From assembly GCF_019059575.1 (NCBI RefSeq), contig NW_024881850.1, forward strand, positions 434,001-498,000: a DNA stretch of 64,000 bases. The letters run 5' to 3'. Of this stretch, positions 22,761-32,233 are shown one piece after another (within the stretch, counting starts at the first letter, position 1; every line of letters begins with the position of its first letter). The notes under the pieces are model-generated. The model did not search any database and was not told the origin of the DNA. It saw nothing but the letters and a program-made list of their open reading frames with translations. The translations under genes were made by a program, and so were the position numbers. Origin of the DNA: Amphibalanus amphitrite (lineage: Eukaryota; Arthropoda; Thecostraca; Balanomorpha; Balanidae).

Positions 22761-22885
22761 CTCGTTTTTTTCCACTGGACTGGAACAGACCCTATAAATG
22801 CCGCCCCCTTAGGCGGAAAATGTGCCGCCCCTGTGCTTGACTGCCCCCACCCTATCGAAATCCTAGATCCGCCCCTGGACTGATG

Positions 22886-23232
22886 AGTGATAGCTCTTGT
22901 TCTTGTTGAGAGTCCTATGAGAGCGGATGAGACGATTTGCTTGACCAAATCTGAGTGCTACCTAACCTGCGGGAAACTACGATCAAGCTAGTTAGTTAGC
23001 CCCAGAACCTGATACGCTGTCGACGCACCGATTTATTGACCCATGAGCCTCGTAATACCCTGGCTGGTCGGTCAAGGGTCGAGTCATATGAAGGGTCATT
23101 ATTGACCAAAACAAGGTGATTGGAGTAGGACCGCTGCCGCTCGCCGGTCTATCCCGCATTCGCCCTAGACGAGTCGCCCCCTGGAGTAGTAGTTCGGACC
23201 ATGTCCGGCAGGGAGCGGGACAATCGTGGCCG
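22886..23232. other. Short spacer between hAT block and Mutator-like element
   Basis: No gene or repeat was recognised in these 350 bases. Confidence 0.3.
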
Positions 23233-23249
23233 GCGCTTATGGGTTACGG

Positions 23250-23770
23250 ACAAAAGTACGTATCGCTAAAGTACGTAGGACAAAAGTACGTAAGCAAAAG
23301 TACGTAGGATTAAAGTACGTATCGCAGAAGTACGTACAGTATAAAGTACGTATGGACAAAAGTACGTCAGGGACAAAAGTACGTATCGCAGAAGTACGTA
23401 CATTATAAAGTACGTATGGACAAAAGTACGTTAAGGACAAAAGTACGTATCGCAGAAGTACGTACAGTATAAAGTACGTATGGACAAAAGTACGTCAGGG
23501 ACAAAAGTACGTATCGCAGAAGTACGTACTGTATAAAGTACGTATGGACAAAAGTACGTCAGGGACAAAAGTACGTATCGCAGAAGTACGTAGGGTATAA
23601 AGTACGTATGGACAAAAGTACGTCACGGACAAAAGTACGTATAGCTAATGTACGTAGGGTAAAAAGTACGTATGGACAAAAGTATGTCACGGACAAAAGT
23701 ACGTACCTATCGCAGAAGTACGTAGGGTATAAAATACGTATGGACAAAAGTACGTCACGTACAAAAGCCT
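23250..23770. repeat. AAAGTACGTA tandem array (left end of the MULE-like element)
   Basis: Units such as ACAAAAGTACGTATCGCAGA, AGTACGTACAGTATAAAGTA and CGTATGGACAAAAGTACGTC repeat with a period of about 64 bp built from shorter AAAGTACGTA words. TACGTA is a perfect palindrome. Confidence 0.85.
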
Positions 23771-24823
23771 ACGTAGGGGAGAGTGGGGTGGGTTGTATCA
23801 GTTTTTACTCCGAGACCCATAACCTCGTAACTATCCGTGATAAACTCATTATTTCCATACTATCTCCTTCCTTGATTCTTCTGCTTTTTTGTGCAAAGTA
23901 ACTTTTCCGCTACCTCTACCAGTTTTTCTTCTACGGTCTGCCGAATAGAACAATGTTTTTGATACAACTTGCCCCATGGCTTGGGTGAGTTGTATCACAT
24001 GGTGGGGTAATTTGTATCACTAGGTATTTCACGTTTCAGGGAGTGTGCTTGCTACTGGTTTTGAACATAACAGCAACATTAAATGGGGTTAATACAATGT
24101 ATATGCTCAAAGGCTTCACTTTTATTAGACCAAACTTAGGTCAATGCAATCCGAACGAAACATCGAAACGAACGAAACATCAACAGACTAGATGCAAAAG
24201 TGGCCCGTTAAGAGCAAAGAAGCCAACACATTGTGCCGAAATGGAACGAGTATTGACTAGCTACCTACAAACGCGAGACAGGGCTTAGCTTTCGCGATCA
24301 AAAGCAATATACCCATACATACATACATACCCAGTAAACATGCCGACGTCGGCCGACGTCGGGGTGACGTCGGCAACTCAGCATCGGCATGCCGACGTCG
24401 GCCCGACGTCGGTCCAACCTCGGCACGACGTCGGCTGGATGTCGGATATGCCCGCATGTTCCGACGTCCAGCCGAGGTCCAGCCGACGTCGGGCCGACGT
24501 CGGGCCGAGATCAATTGCTGAGGTCCAGCCGACGTCGGGCCGACGTCGGGGCGACGTCGGACCGACATCGGCCGCTGTTTTGACCGTTAAAATAATATAA
24601 AATACATGTTTCATGTTTCATAAAGAGTTCTGTATCCAAAATATCCTCAGGAAACTCAAATCTTCCTCCACGCCGCAACCCCCTGATCCAGACTGGACGG
24701 GAAACTTTATCCCATTTGGGATTGCCCGTAAGCCGAGCTCGCCCGTAGCCGGGTGCGGTGAGTGCTTGGGGGCTGCTCGGCCTATCCTTTGGTCAGGCTC
24801 AGCCCCGGCAACTCACCAGGGCC

Positions 24824-25110
24824 GGGCCCAGTTCATATAGAAAGGCCAGTCGGCAAGTGTCACTTTGCCAAAGTGCCACTTATCAAAGGGACACTTTGGG
24901 AAACGTTGGTGCAGGTGTGTAAGAGTGGCTATATGAATCCATTAATGGATTCATTAATGGATCCATTAATGGATCCACTCTTACACACCTGCACCAACGT
25001 TTCCCAAAGTGTCCCTTTGGGAAACGGTGACCCCACAATTGTGGGGTCACCCTTTCCAATAAGTGTCACGTAACAGCAATGGGACCAGGGACTCTATATG
25101 AACTGGACCC
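24824..25110. repeat. Foldback insertion with perfect 44-bp arms
   Basis: 24,885-24,928 is the exact reverse complement of 24,975-25,018. The spacer is made of ATTAATGGAT repeats. An outer inverted pair (CAGTTCATATAG near 24,829 and CTATATGAACTG at 25,094) brackets it. A separate perfect 26-bp palindrome lies at 25,026-25,051. Confidence 0.85.
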
Positions 25111-25218
25111 AGGGTGCTCGCCAAGAAGACCAATGTCTCCATCCTATGATCCTTCCGGCTCTGAAAGGGTCTTGTCAGACCAAAAGGGCATAACCCAACA
25201 AAACAAACCAAATTAGTT

Positions 25219-25313
25219 AGCTGGCTGAGTGGTGTAGTGGTTAGCGCACTAACCTCGCGTTCGAATGACACGGGGTTCGAATCCCATCGCCGGCTGATGC
25301 TTTTGGCGTGTTG
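25219..25313 (+). repeat. tRNA-related block (SINE head or decayed tRNA)
   Basis: TGGTGTAGTGGTTAGCGC resembles an A-box region and GGTTCGAATCC (25,274-25,284) is an exact B box. GCTGGC and GCCGGC can pair as an acceptor stem, but the anticodon arm does not fold. It therefore looks like a SINE head rather than a working tRNA gene. Its 3' half plus the following 30 bases is repeated 73 bp downstream (second B box-like site at 25,347). Confidence 0.5.
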
Positions 25314-25625
25314 TCCCAGTAAACATGCCGACGTCGGCGACTGGGGGGCTCGAATCCCGCCGCCGGTTGATATTTTTGGCGCGTTGTCCCAATAAACATG
25401 CCGACGTCGGCCCCGTCGGTCCAACGACAAACGATCTCGTCAGCCTCGGCAAACGATCTCGGCCCGACGTCGGCTCGACGTCGGCTGGACTTCGGCTGGA
25501 TGTCGGAACATGCGGGCATATCCGACGTCCAGCCGATGCCGGGCCGAGGTTGAACCGACGTTGGGCCGACGTCGGGCCGAGCCTCGGCCCGACGTCGGGC
25601 CGACGTCGGCATGTTCACTGGGTAC

Positions 25626-25990
25626 ATGTTACAACATACCCCACCCGGCTCTGATACAACATGTACCTCGCCGCCATCTTGGAAAAAAACATCCTCGTGC
25701 TCAAAAACAGCGGACAGCTGGAGAAATCCATGTTCACTAACGCAGCCTTAGAACCTACCCTCACCACCGCTACGGAGTTCTTTCAAATTCGTGCACATCT
25801 AAATGCCCAAAACACACATTTTCTTGCAACTCATTTTTTTAGAATGACATTAAAAAAACATAAAATCGGCTCTCACCTCCAGACGCGTCCACCCAGCCAC
25901 ACGACAGAACAGGGAAAGATGGCGCCCGGAAAACCTCGTCGGCTGGTCGTGTCACGAGCGCTATCTATTGGATAAGTTTGGCACAATTCG
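25626..25990 (+). other. Right part of the TA-flanked element, unassigned frame
   Basis: A plus-strand frame at 25,661-25,975 reads MYLAAILEKNILVLKNSG at its start. No domain was recognised and no homologous second copy is present to test coding potential. It may be a chance frame. Confidence 0.15.
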
Positions 25991-26052
25991 CCCTGATACA
26001 ACTTGGACATGATACAACTCTCCCCGCTCTCCCCTATAGCAAATGTACGTAG

Positions 26053-26313
26053 TAGTGATGTCAATTACGGATAATCGGAATACCGATACCAAACCAAATA
26101 CCAACCAAAACCACGGAAAATACCGAAACCAAACCAACTTGGGAAACTGAGGGAAATACCAACTTTTTACCGATTTATTAGCCTCTTATACATTAGTGAG
26201 GGCTTATGATACCAACAAAATACCAAACACATTACGATTGAAATACCGAATACCAAGTTGGTATCGGTTTGGTATCGGTATACCAAAAAGTTGGTATCCG
26301 ATTGACATCTCTA
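26053..26313. mobile_element. hAT-type MITE with palindromic ends
   Basis: 261 bp with ends TAGTGATGTCAAT and TAGAGATGTCAAT (inverted). GTACGTAG is duplicated exactly on both sides (26045-26052, 26314-26321). The interior is largely ATACCAA/TTGGTAT words that pair end to end. No coding frame was seen. Confidence 0.88.
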
Positions 26314-26332
26314 GTACGTAGGGTATAAAGTA

Positions 26333-26744
26333 GGGTAGCCTTGGGCAAGACGCCCCAGATAATTTATTTTGCTACATAGTAGGTACATACCTACTTTTGT
26401 CTCACATCACCTGGAAGGCCAAATTTGTGCTCAATGTGTTCTTTGGACATTTTACTTTAAATTCCATCCCTCAAATTCATTCACTTATGATCGGACTCCC
26501 AGCTAGGAAGTGCTTTGTGAAGCAACTGCAAATGGGGCATTTTGCCCCAACCGTTTGGTATCGCTTTTGTTTGCGTAGCTCTCTTATTTACGGAGTTAGA
26601 CGGGGGGGGGGCGAAAAACGACCCTCCCCGGGCTGCGGTGGTTGGAATTACCAGAAGAGAGGATTTTTTCCCAGAACCCTGCCAGTTCCGAGAAACATCG
26701 GTGAGGCGTTTTACCTCGGCGGGGCGACTTGCCCCGGTCTACCC
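26333..26744. mobile_element. TA-flanked MITE, GGGTAG termini
   Basis: 412 bp. The left end GGGTAGCCTTGGGCAAGACG and the right end, reverse-complemented, GGGTAGACCGGGGCAAGTCG match at most positions. TA lies on each side (26331-26332, 26745-26746). It interrupts the AAAGTACGTA array. No transposase frame was recognised. Confidence 0.8.
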
Positions 26745-27029
26745 TACGTGTGGACAAAAGTACGTCACGGACAAAAGTACGTATAGCAAATGTACGTAGG
26801 GTACTAAGTACGTAACGTACCCCACCCTTGGGTTAAGTTGCTCAATGTGTAATACCTTTCTTATTCTTTATTTAATGAGCATTTGTTACAAGGCATAGCA
26901 AAATTTCTCGATGAGTAAATGGGCGAAATGGACAAAGCTATATTATTTGGTATATGAGTTTATCATGAGTTCCCTGTAGTATGGCAACAGAGCAGCAAGA
27001 AAAAGTGGCTCAACTTACACTACTATACC

Positions 27030-27440
27030 CTACTTCTAGCATACGTACTTTATACCCTACGTACTTTGGCATACGAACCGTACGTACTTTTGGCAACGTA
27101 CTTTTTACACTACGTACTTTTGCATACGAACTTTTGCGTACGAACATTTGCGTACGTACTTTTGGTATACGTACTTTACACACTACGTACTTTTGCATAC
27201 GTACTTTTGCGTACGAACATTTGCGTACGTACTTTTGACATACGTACGTACTACGCACGTACGTACGCACGTACGTACGTACGTACTACGCATGCACTAC
27301 GTACTTTTGCATGCGTACTTTTGCGTACGAACATTTGTGTACGTACTTTTGGCATACGAACTTTATCGCCTACGTATATTTGCGTACGAACATTTGCATA
27401 CTTACTTTTGTCCTACGTACTTTAGCGATACGTACTTTAG
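27030..27440. repeat. TACGTACTTT array (right, inverted end of the MULE-like element)
   Basis: Units such as TACTTTTGCGTACGAACATT alternate with a pure ACGTACGTACGT stretch near 27,250-27,290. The outer 45 bases are the near-exact inverse of the left array start. Confidence 0.85.
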
Positions 27441-27460
27441 TCCTAAAATCCGCGCTTATG

Positions 27461-28206
27461 TATGTAGACGGACATATGGCCACAGCACCGTATCATCTTA
27501 TATCTACTGGCTCTGTTGGGGATTTGTTTACACGTGCATTGGTCTGGAGCTACGGTAGGACCTAAGAGCTCCTTACAGGTTTGGAATTCCCAAACGTTTT
27601 TTTTTCACAAGTATTTTGAATTCTGATGCACGTTTGTGCTCCGAAAATGTGTGCGAGGTAAATTGCATTTGTCATAACAAACGGATAATGATCCCACGGA
27701 TAACGTACGCTTGGCCCGCCTGCAATACCTAAGCATTGCATTTGTGATAGGCATATGTTTCCGCATTGTTGTACCCAGCCCTAAACGTAACCTATAACTA
27801 TAGGTAGGTATCAGATCATCCACATTCCACAGTTACCCATATCGACAATTTAATTACACTTTTACCGACGCAGAACGCTCCCTGCCTCCTGACGCCAGAT
27901 TTCAGTTTGCGAATTCGGCTATTTTCTCCTCAGCCATATCGGCGTTGATTGACGGCAATCAGTGACTAGAGAGCACCGGGAACCCGGCTTCACCGGGCCC
28001 CCGGGTGGAATCGCGCCGCACTTGACACGTAGAAATCGGATCGGAGCCGCCCCGAATGCGCCGCCGATCTAGTTTTGGTTCGTTCTCATCATTCAGACGA
28101 GTTTCGAAAACTTCCGCTCAACGATTGGGTAATGTAAATTTTCACGTGATCGCAATCGCATGTGGAGAAATATAATTGTACGAATTATCGTTTTCTCTGT
28201 GCGCAG
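27461..28206. other. Non-coding tract, CpG-rich near 27,970-28,080
   Basis: No gene was recognised. A GC-rich patch contains ACCGGGCCCCCGGGTGG. The last 25 bases form a pyrimidine-rich run ending CGCAG, a good splice acceptor for the next candidate exon. Confidence 0.3.
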
Positions 28207-28262
28207 TTCCTCTTATAGCGATCGCAGTGGTGGTAGATGCCTTCCGGATCTGGCTTCATTAG
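28207..28262 (+). CDS. Candidate 56-bp internal exon
   Basis: TTTTCTCTGTGCGCAG precedes it and ATTAG/GTAAGAAT follows it, both strong splice signals. One frame is open through the whole exon (SSYSDRSGGRCLPDLASL). No flanking exons were identified and no family was recognised, so this is a signal-based candidate only. Confidence 0.28.
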
Positions 28263-31200
28263 GTAAGAATGCTTGTGTCGCCATCACTTTAATTTCCGCT
28301 TAACAGTTCAAATTTCTTTGGTGGGTCTTTTGCGTGGAGCGGTTGACCAATGACCAATATCAATAATCATTGCCCATACATGGCAATTATAGGCAGATCT
28401 GGTGGCTGGTGCATACCATTATCGTAATATAATTAATTAGATCGTGTTTTTATGAAAACTGGCACGTGTTTTGTGGGAGAAGAAAACGTTTCTGTCTCGA
28501 AAGTCTTCTGCCCTCTCCTTGAAGCTAGATAATAGGCATGCTGAGTTCTGCATAATGATATCTGTATTCAATGAGCAGTTGCCTCTTGCACCAAAATCCT
28601 CTTGCACCAAAGGTGGGATTATTTTGCATCGTATACCCAGTCCAACTCTCAAATGTAACAATTTGCGTGCAAAATTTAGCAAGCACATGTAGGATTATGC
28701 TTTGGGCTATTGCAAACAAATTTACCACCGTTAGATTAGCTTATTCTGAAACCGGTTTCTCGATTTTACCTAGCTAGGTAGTTTGGTGCAAGAGGCCTCA
28801 GCTCAAGTGCCAAGTTCATTGCATTTTACTGACGTTGCTCAATGCCATTGTAAAACGTTTCAGTTTTGCTTTGCATAACCATACCCCAATTAGTGCAATG
28901 GTCGTCATTTCGGTAAGTTCCCGTAGGAACGGCCGTTCACGATTTTCCGAGGAATGCGTTCGGCTCACGCTCCGCGTGGTGCTGACGCGTTCCTTACTCT
29001 ATTTCACGCTGGGAGAAATCGAGAACCATCTAAACTATGAGGAGGGACGACCCCATACCCTCCCACCGACAGCTGACTGACGCACCAACCAGTGCCTTCA
29101 AACGTGCGACCTATTGTACCGGGCTGGAGATAAAATGCTACACCGGGAATAATTACAGTGTGCATAAGTGAGCGCATTAGGCCGGCGATTAATTACAGAG
29201 CTCGGTAAAATACAGGTTTCTGAAGGAGAATAGATATGGAGGTTAAACGTTGGGCGGCCTTGCAATGTTGGAAGATTGTTTAGCATTGCAGCTTGCGACA
29301 TCTAATGGAGTCAGTGTGCCAGTTGCCACATGTTGCTTGATAAAAATGATTTTATAGTTTTACGCAAGACTAACTGCGTATTCTTAACGAATTGAAATGG
29401 AATAATTGCTTGGCCTCTGGGAATGTTATGCTTGGCATCAATGTCTTCCATCTTAGAATCACTATTTGGATCATCGCGCCGCTTAGACCTCCTTGTACAT
29501 ACATAGAAGGTGAGCGCGATATCCCCCTCCCGCGCTCTGCTATCTTTTCCGATGCGATGGATGCAGGTGCGAATTTTTATTTAAGATAGGAGCGTGTACT
29601 GAAATATTAGAGCGCCATCGTTAGCCGGCGTGCGGCCGCGACCATCTGAGACCGCCTTCTCGAATGACGCGGATCAGGAGCCATTCGTCGCCCTCTCACG
29701 GAAGCAGTACCTAAATCACAATTAGAGCAGCTCAGGTGACCGTCACGTATCACATGTCCATCGACAGGCGGGAACTGATCAGAGTCGAGCCGCGCGCGGA
29801 TGTGTTCATAGAGCTGATGACGTGAAACGCTACAGGAACGCCTCGGTGTTCGGACAAAAGATGCCCGAGGGCCGAGGCCGTACCCTGCATAACAACTGAT
29901 GCACAATGCACATGTAGCCCACCATCACTCCGCGATGGGTCTCTTCTACCATAGCATGTCCATTGTCCAGTGGGTAGTGTCTGCTCGTATTCCTCGGCTA
30001 CTGTATGTATACTGACTGCCCATGACTCAAGGCCTGCAGACCCGTCCAACCCTCGCGTGCTCTGTGCATGGGTACGTGCGAAATTGCCTCGTAGAACCAT
30101 ACGCCAAGGACCGATACACAGAAGACACCCTGTATTACGATTCTATCAGGGCGGCATCCGGGGGCGGTCACTTCTGCCCACCTCCCGAATACCATGTCAG
30201 AGCAGATTCCGCTGATCGGGATCAGAATCGGGGCTAAATGCTGCCGTTCCGCCCCTTCTTACAGGCGGCCCAGCGCCAGGCGAACTGAGAATCGGGAGAT
30301 CGCTTCGGATCTGACATAATAATCGACAGCTGAAGTCGATAATCGCATTAGGAACTAATCGGATGCAATTGTTCGTTCAGTGCCACTGCCATAGAAAGTG
30401 AACAATAGAAATGGTTCATACAAATGTGTTGTGAGAAGATAGGATCGAGAATCGAGATTGTCCTATAGGGAGTGAGAATATGATATGAGCGAATATAACA
30501 TAATGCAATACACATTCGTTGTCATGCAGCTGTGTTGACATTTCTCCGCCTGAATGATTTAGGCTGTGGCCAGACTTTAACATCAAAACATGAAGCAAAT
30601 GACCATGCGATCCACAGATGCTCTTTATTACCGAGTCTTCGAGTGTCATCCAGCCTATACCAATGTTGAGCTCGACACTTCTAATTGCTTGGCAACGTTT
30701 TGTCTATTTTGAATGGTACCTGCAGGTAAAAGGGAGCCGAGTACTCTCGTGAGTCGTGACAGCCAGCATTCGAAAACTTGGCCGCAGTCCTCCCGCACGA
30801 CTGTTATAATAACGCACGCTGTAAAATATGTACGAAGTGTGGTAGGAGCAGTGACTTCCTCGACCGCTGATCGGCCCACGGTTTACCTAGGCTGGCCTCC
30901 GCGAGTCGATCGGCGATGATTCGCTCAATCCATCATCGCCAACAGATTGTACCGCACACCCCGCCGCCGGCTACCGGCAGGAAATCGAGAGTCCTCCCGC
31001 TCGAAAGTCGGGGAAGTGAAAAGAGTCGCGCTGTCGCCGCCGGCGACGGCCGGCCATCCCCGATGATGATGATGATGATGGTTTAGAGGATTTGCCTTTG
31101 CAACGGCTCCTCCTATTCTTTTAAACTGTACTTAAGCTATCGCGCTATGAGTTGGTATGGGGTGCATGATAGTATTCCCCGCCAGATAGTTGAGTTGGTA

Positions 31201-31385
31201 TGGGGTGCATGATAGTATTCCCCGGTGGCCGACTGATTGTGGGAGCGCTATGCGGCGATTGTGGCGCTCTGTGGTTATTGTGGCGCACTTGGCGCAGCGT
31301 CTGCTGCCGTCGGCAGGGATCCGCCGCCAGGGGCAAATACGAGGAGCCACTATGAGAGAATATGCACGATGAAACTCCGGGAATT
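28263..31385. other. 3.1-kb tract without a recognised gene
   Basis: Contains an imperfect tandem CCTCTTGCACCAAA pair at 28,582-28,610 and a minus-strand open stretch at 29,906-29,607 (with residues SRHQLYEHIRARLDSDQ) that could not be assigned. It also has a (GAT)n run at 31,062-31,080 and a 33-bp direct repeat at 31,148-31,180 and 31,191-31,223. CpG-rich sequence occurs at 30,880-31,060. Confidence 0.35.
31148..31223. repeat. 33-bp direct repeat, 43-bp spacing
   Basis: TGAGTTGGTATGGGGTGCAT followed by GATAGTATTCCCC occurs twice with no mismatch. Confidence 0.85.
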
Positions 31386-31556
31386 TTAACCCGCGCCCGG
31401 CTGGGGGTCCTGGATTTCCACGCCTTGCTGGGGGGGGGGGTGTTTGAACACCCCCCCTTCTAACTCGGCTCCTGGGCCACGTAGCGATACGCGGAAGGCG
31501 GCGTTCGAAAGAGCGTCAAAAATAATGAGAAAATTACTTCGGTCAATTTTTTGGTC

Positions 31557-31569
31557 AGGTCAAAGGTCA
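31557..31569 (+). promoter_or_regulatory. AGGTCA direct repeat with 1-bp spacer (DR1) inside the element
   Basis: AGGTCAAAGGTCA is a perfect DR1. In animals this is a binding-site type for RXR/USP- and HNF4-class nuclear receptors. Other half-sites surround it. Function in this genome is unknown. Confidence 0.35.
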
Positions 31570-32233
31570 GGTCACCAGAGGTCATTGAAGGCAAATTTTC
31601 GCCGATTTCCAGGTCGAATGTCGAAAATTTCCAAGAAGCCAACGCATAACTCGGGAACCAATAGAGCTACAGCGCCGCGGAAAAGCGCATTCGATAGCCC
31701 TATTAACGCCCTTTCTGAGTAATTTTCTCAGATTTGACCTAACGTCAACGGTTTTGCCTGCCGGGGGCAAAAACTACAAAAATAGCCGATTTTTTCGGAA
31801 ACAGTTTTTCTGCAATAACTTTTGACCCAAGCATTGTACGAGCTTACTTTTACCGGCATCGTGTTCCTCTCGTCAAGACGCATCGAACGAACTATAATTT
31901 GACCTTGAAAGGTCAACTTGAAAATTTGACCTCAGGTCAAGGTCATGACCTGACCGGAAAGGGTCATGTTGCATATCAGTCGATCCGTATCGTCGAGCTG
32001 AACACATCTAAGGCGTTTTCATCGCTCTAGCATGCCTCTATCAAAAGTTATTTGCGAAAAACTGTTAGATACCATTCGTGACCTAAGATGACCTCAGGGC
32101 ATAAACAGGGGTCACAGACACCATTTTCATGTTCAGTGTGTCTAAACCACTTGTAATTCAGTGTTTGGGAGTGTTTATAATGTCTTTCGTCCAAAACAGG
32201 CGCATTTCAATTTTCTCCCATTGACTTCCCAGC

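Larger units (their letters stand above)
8565..22877. mobile_element. 14.3-kb block bounded by hAT-type termini and a perfect 8-bp target duplication
   Basis: The left end is CAGGGGCGGATCCAGG and the right end, reverse-complemented, CAGGGGCGGATCTAGG. GACTGATG is present immediately outside both (8557-8564, 22878-22885). An 8-bp duplication and CAGGGGCGG ends fit hAT elements. Subterminal words such as CCTATCGAAA and ATGCCGCCCC occur near both ends. The interior holds several complete elements with their own duplications, so this is most simply a smaller hAT element enlarged by nested insertions. Joint movement of the whole block cannot be excluded. No hAT transposase frame was recognised. Confidence 0.75.
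24330..25622. mobile_element. Palindromic CCGACGTCGG element, CCCAGTAAACATGCC termini
   Basis: The left end CCCAGTAAACATGCCGACGT is inverted at the right (GCATGTTCACTGGG, ending 25,622), with TA on each side. The first 240 and last 230 bases are packed with CCGACGTCGG and GGCCGACGTC words. The middle holds a foldback (24,824-25,110), unique sequence and a tRNA-like block. Terminus style and 2-bp duplication resemble the CCCATATGGG satellite elements in this window. Confidence 0.7.
23776..26034. mobile_element. TA-flanked 2.26-kb element, GGGGAGAG termini
   Basis: The left end GGGGAGAGTGGGGTGGGTTG and the right end, reverse-complemented, GGGGAGAGCGGGGAGAGTTG share the layout and are flanked by TA (23774-23775, 26035-26036). 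GTTGTATCA motifs recur near both ends. A TA duplication suggests the Tc1/mariner/pogo group, but no transposase was seen. It interrupts the AAAGTACGTA array and contains the CCGACGTCGG element. Confidence 0.75.
23242..27451. mobile_element. Mutator-like (MULE) non-autonomous element with 9-bp target duplication, split by nested insertions
   Basis: GCGCTTATG lies immediately outside both ends (23233-23241, 27452-27460). The ends begin GG and carry inverted tandem arrays: inside the left end TACGTATCGCTAAAGTACGT, and the same string reverse-complemented inside the right end. The AAAGTACGTA words occur in plus orientation at 23,250-23,770, 26,745-26,825 and remnants near 26,040 and 26,320, and inverted at 27,040-27,440. 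A 9-bp duplication and long ends fit MULEs. Without the nested elements it would be about 1.3 kb. No MULE transposase was found. Confidence 0.75.

Noticed and set aside
23250..23770. Regular short repeats resembling a CRISPR array
   Set aside because: The repeats are AAAGTACGTA words without constant-length unique spacers, the context is eukaryotic, and the array is explained as the end of a MULE-like element.
25219..25296. Functional tRNA gene
   Set aside because: The B box is perfect and an A-box-like region exists, but the anticodon arm does not pair and the 3' half is duplicated, so it is a SINE head or pseudo-tRNA.
26818..27050. Possible further TA element between the two AAAGTACGTA arrays
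   Set aside because: GGTTAAGTTG on the left and GTGTAAGTTGAGCC on the right are only loosely similar and the proposed outer bases (CCCC versus GGGT) do not match. It is more likely the core of the MULE-like element.
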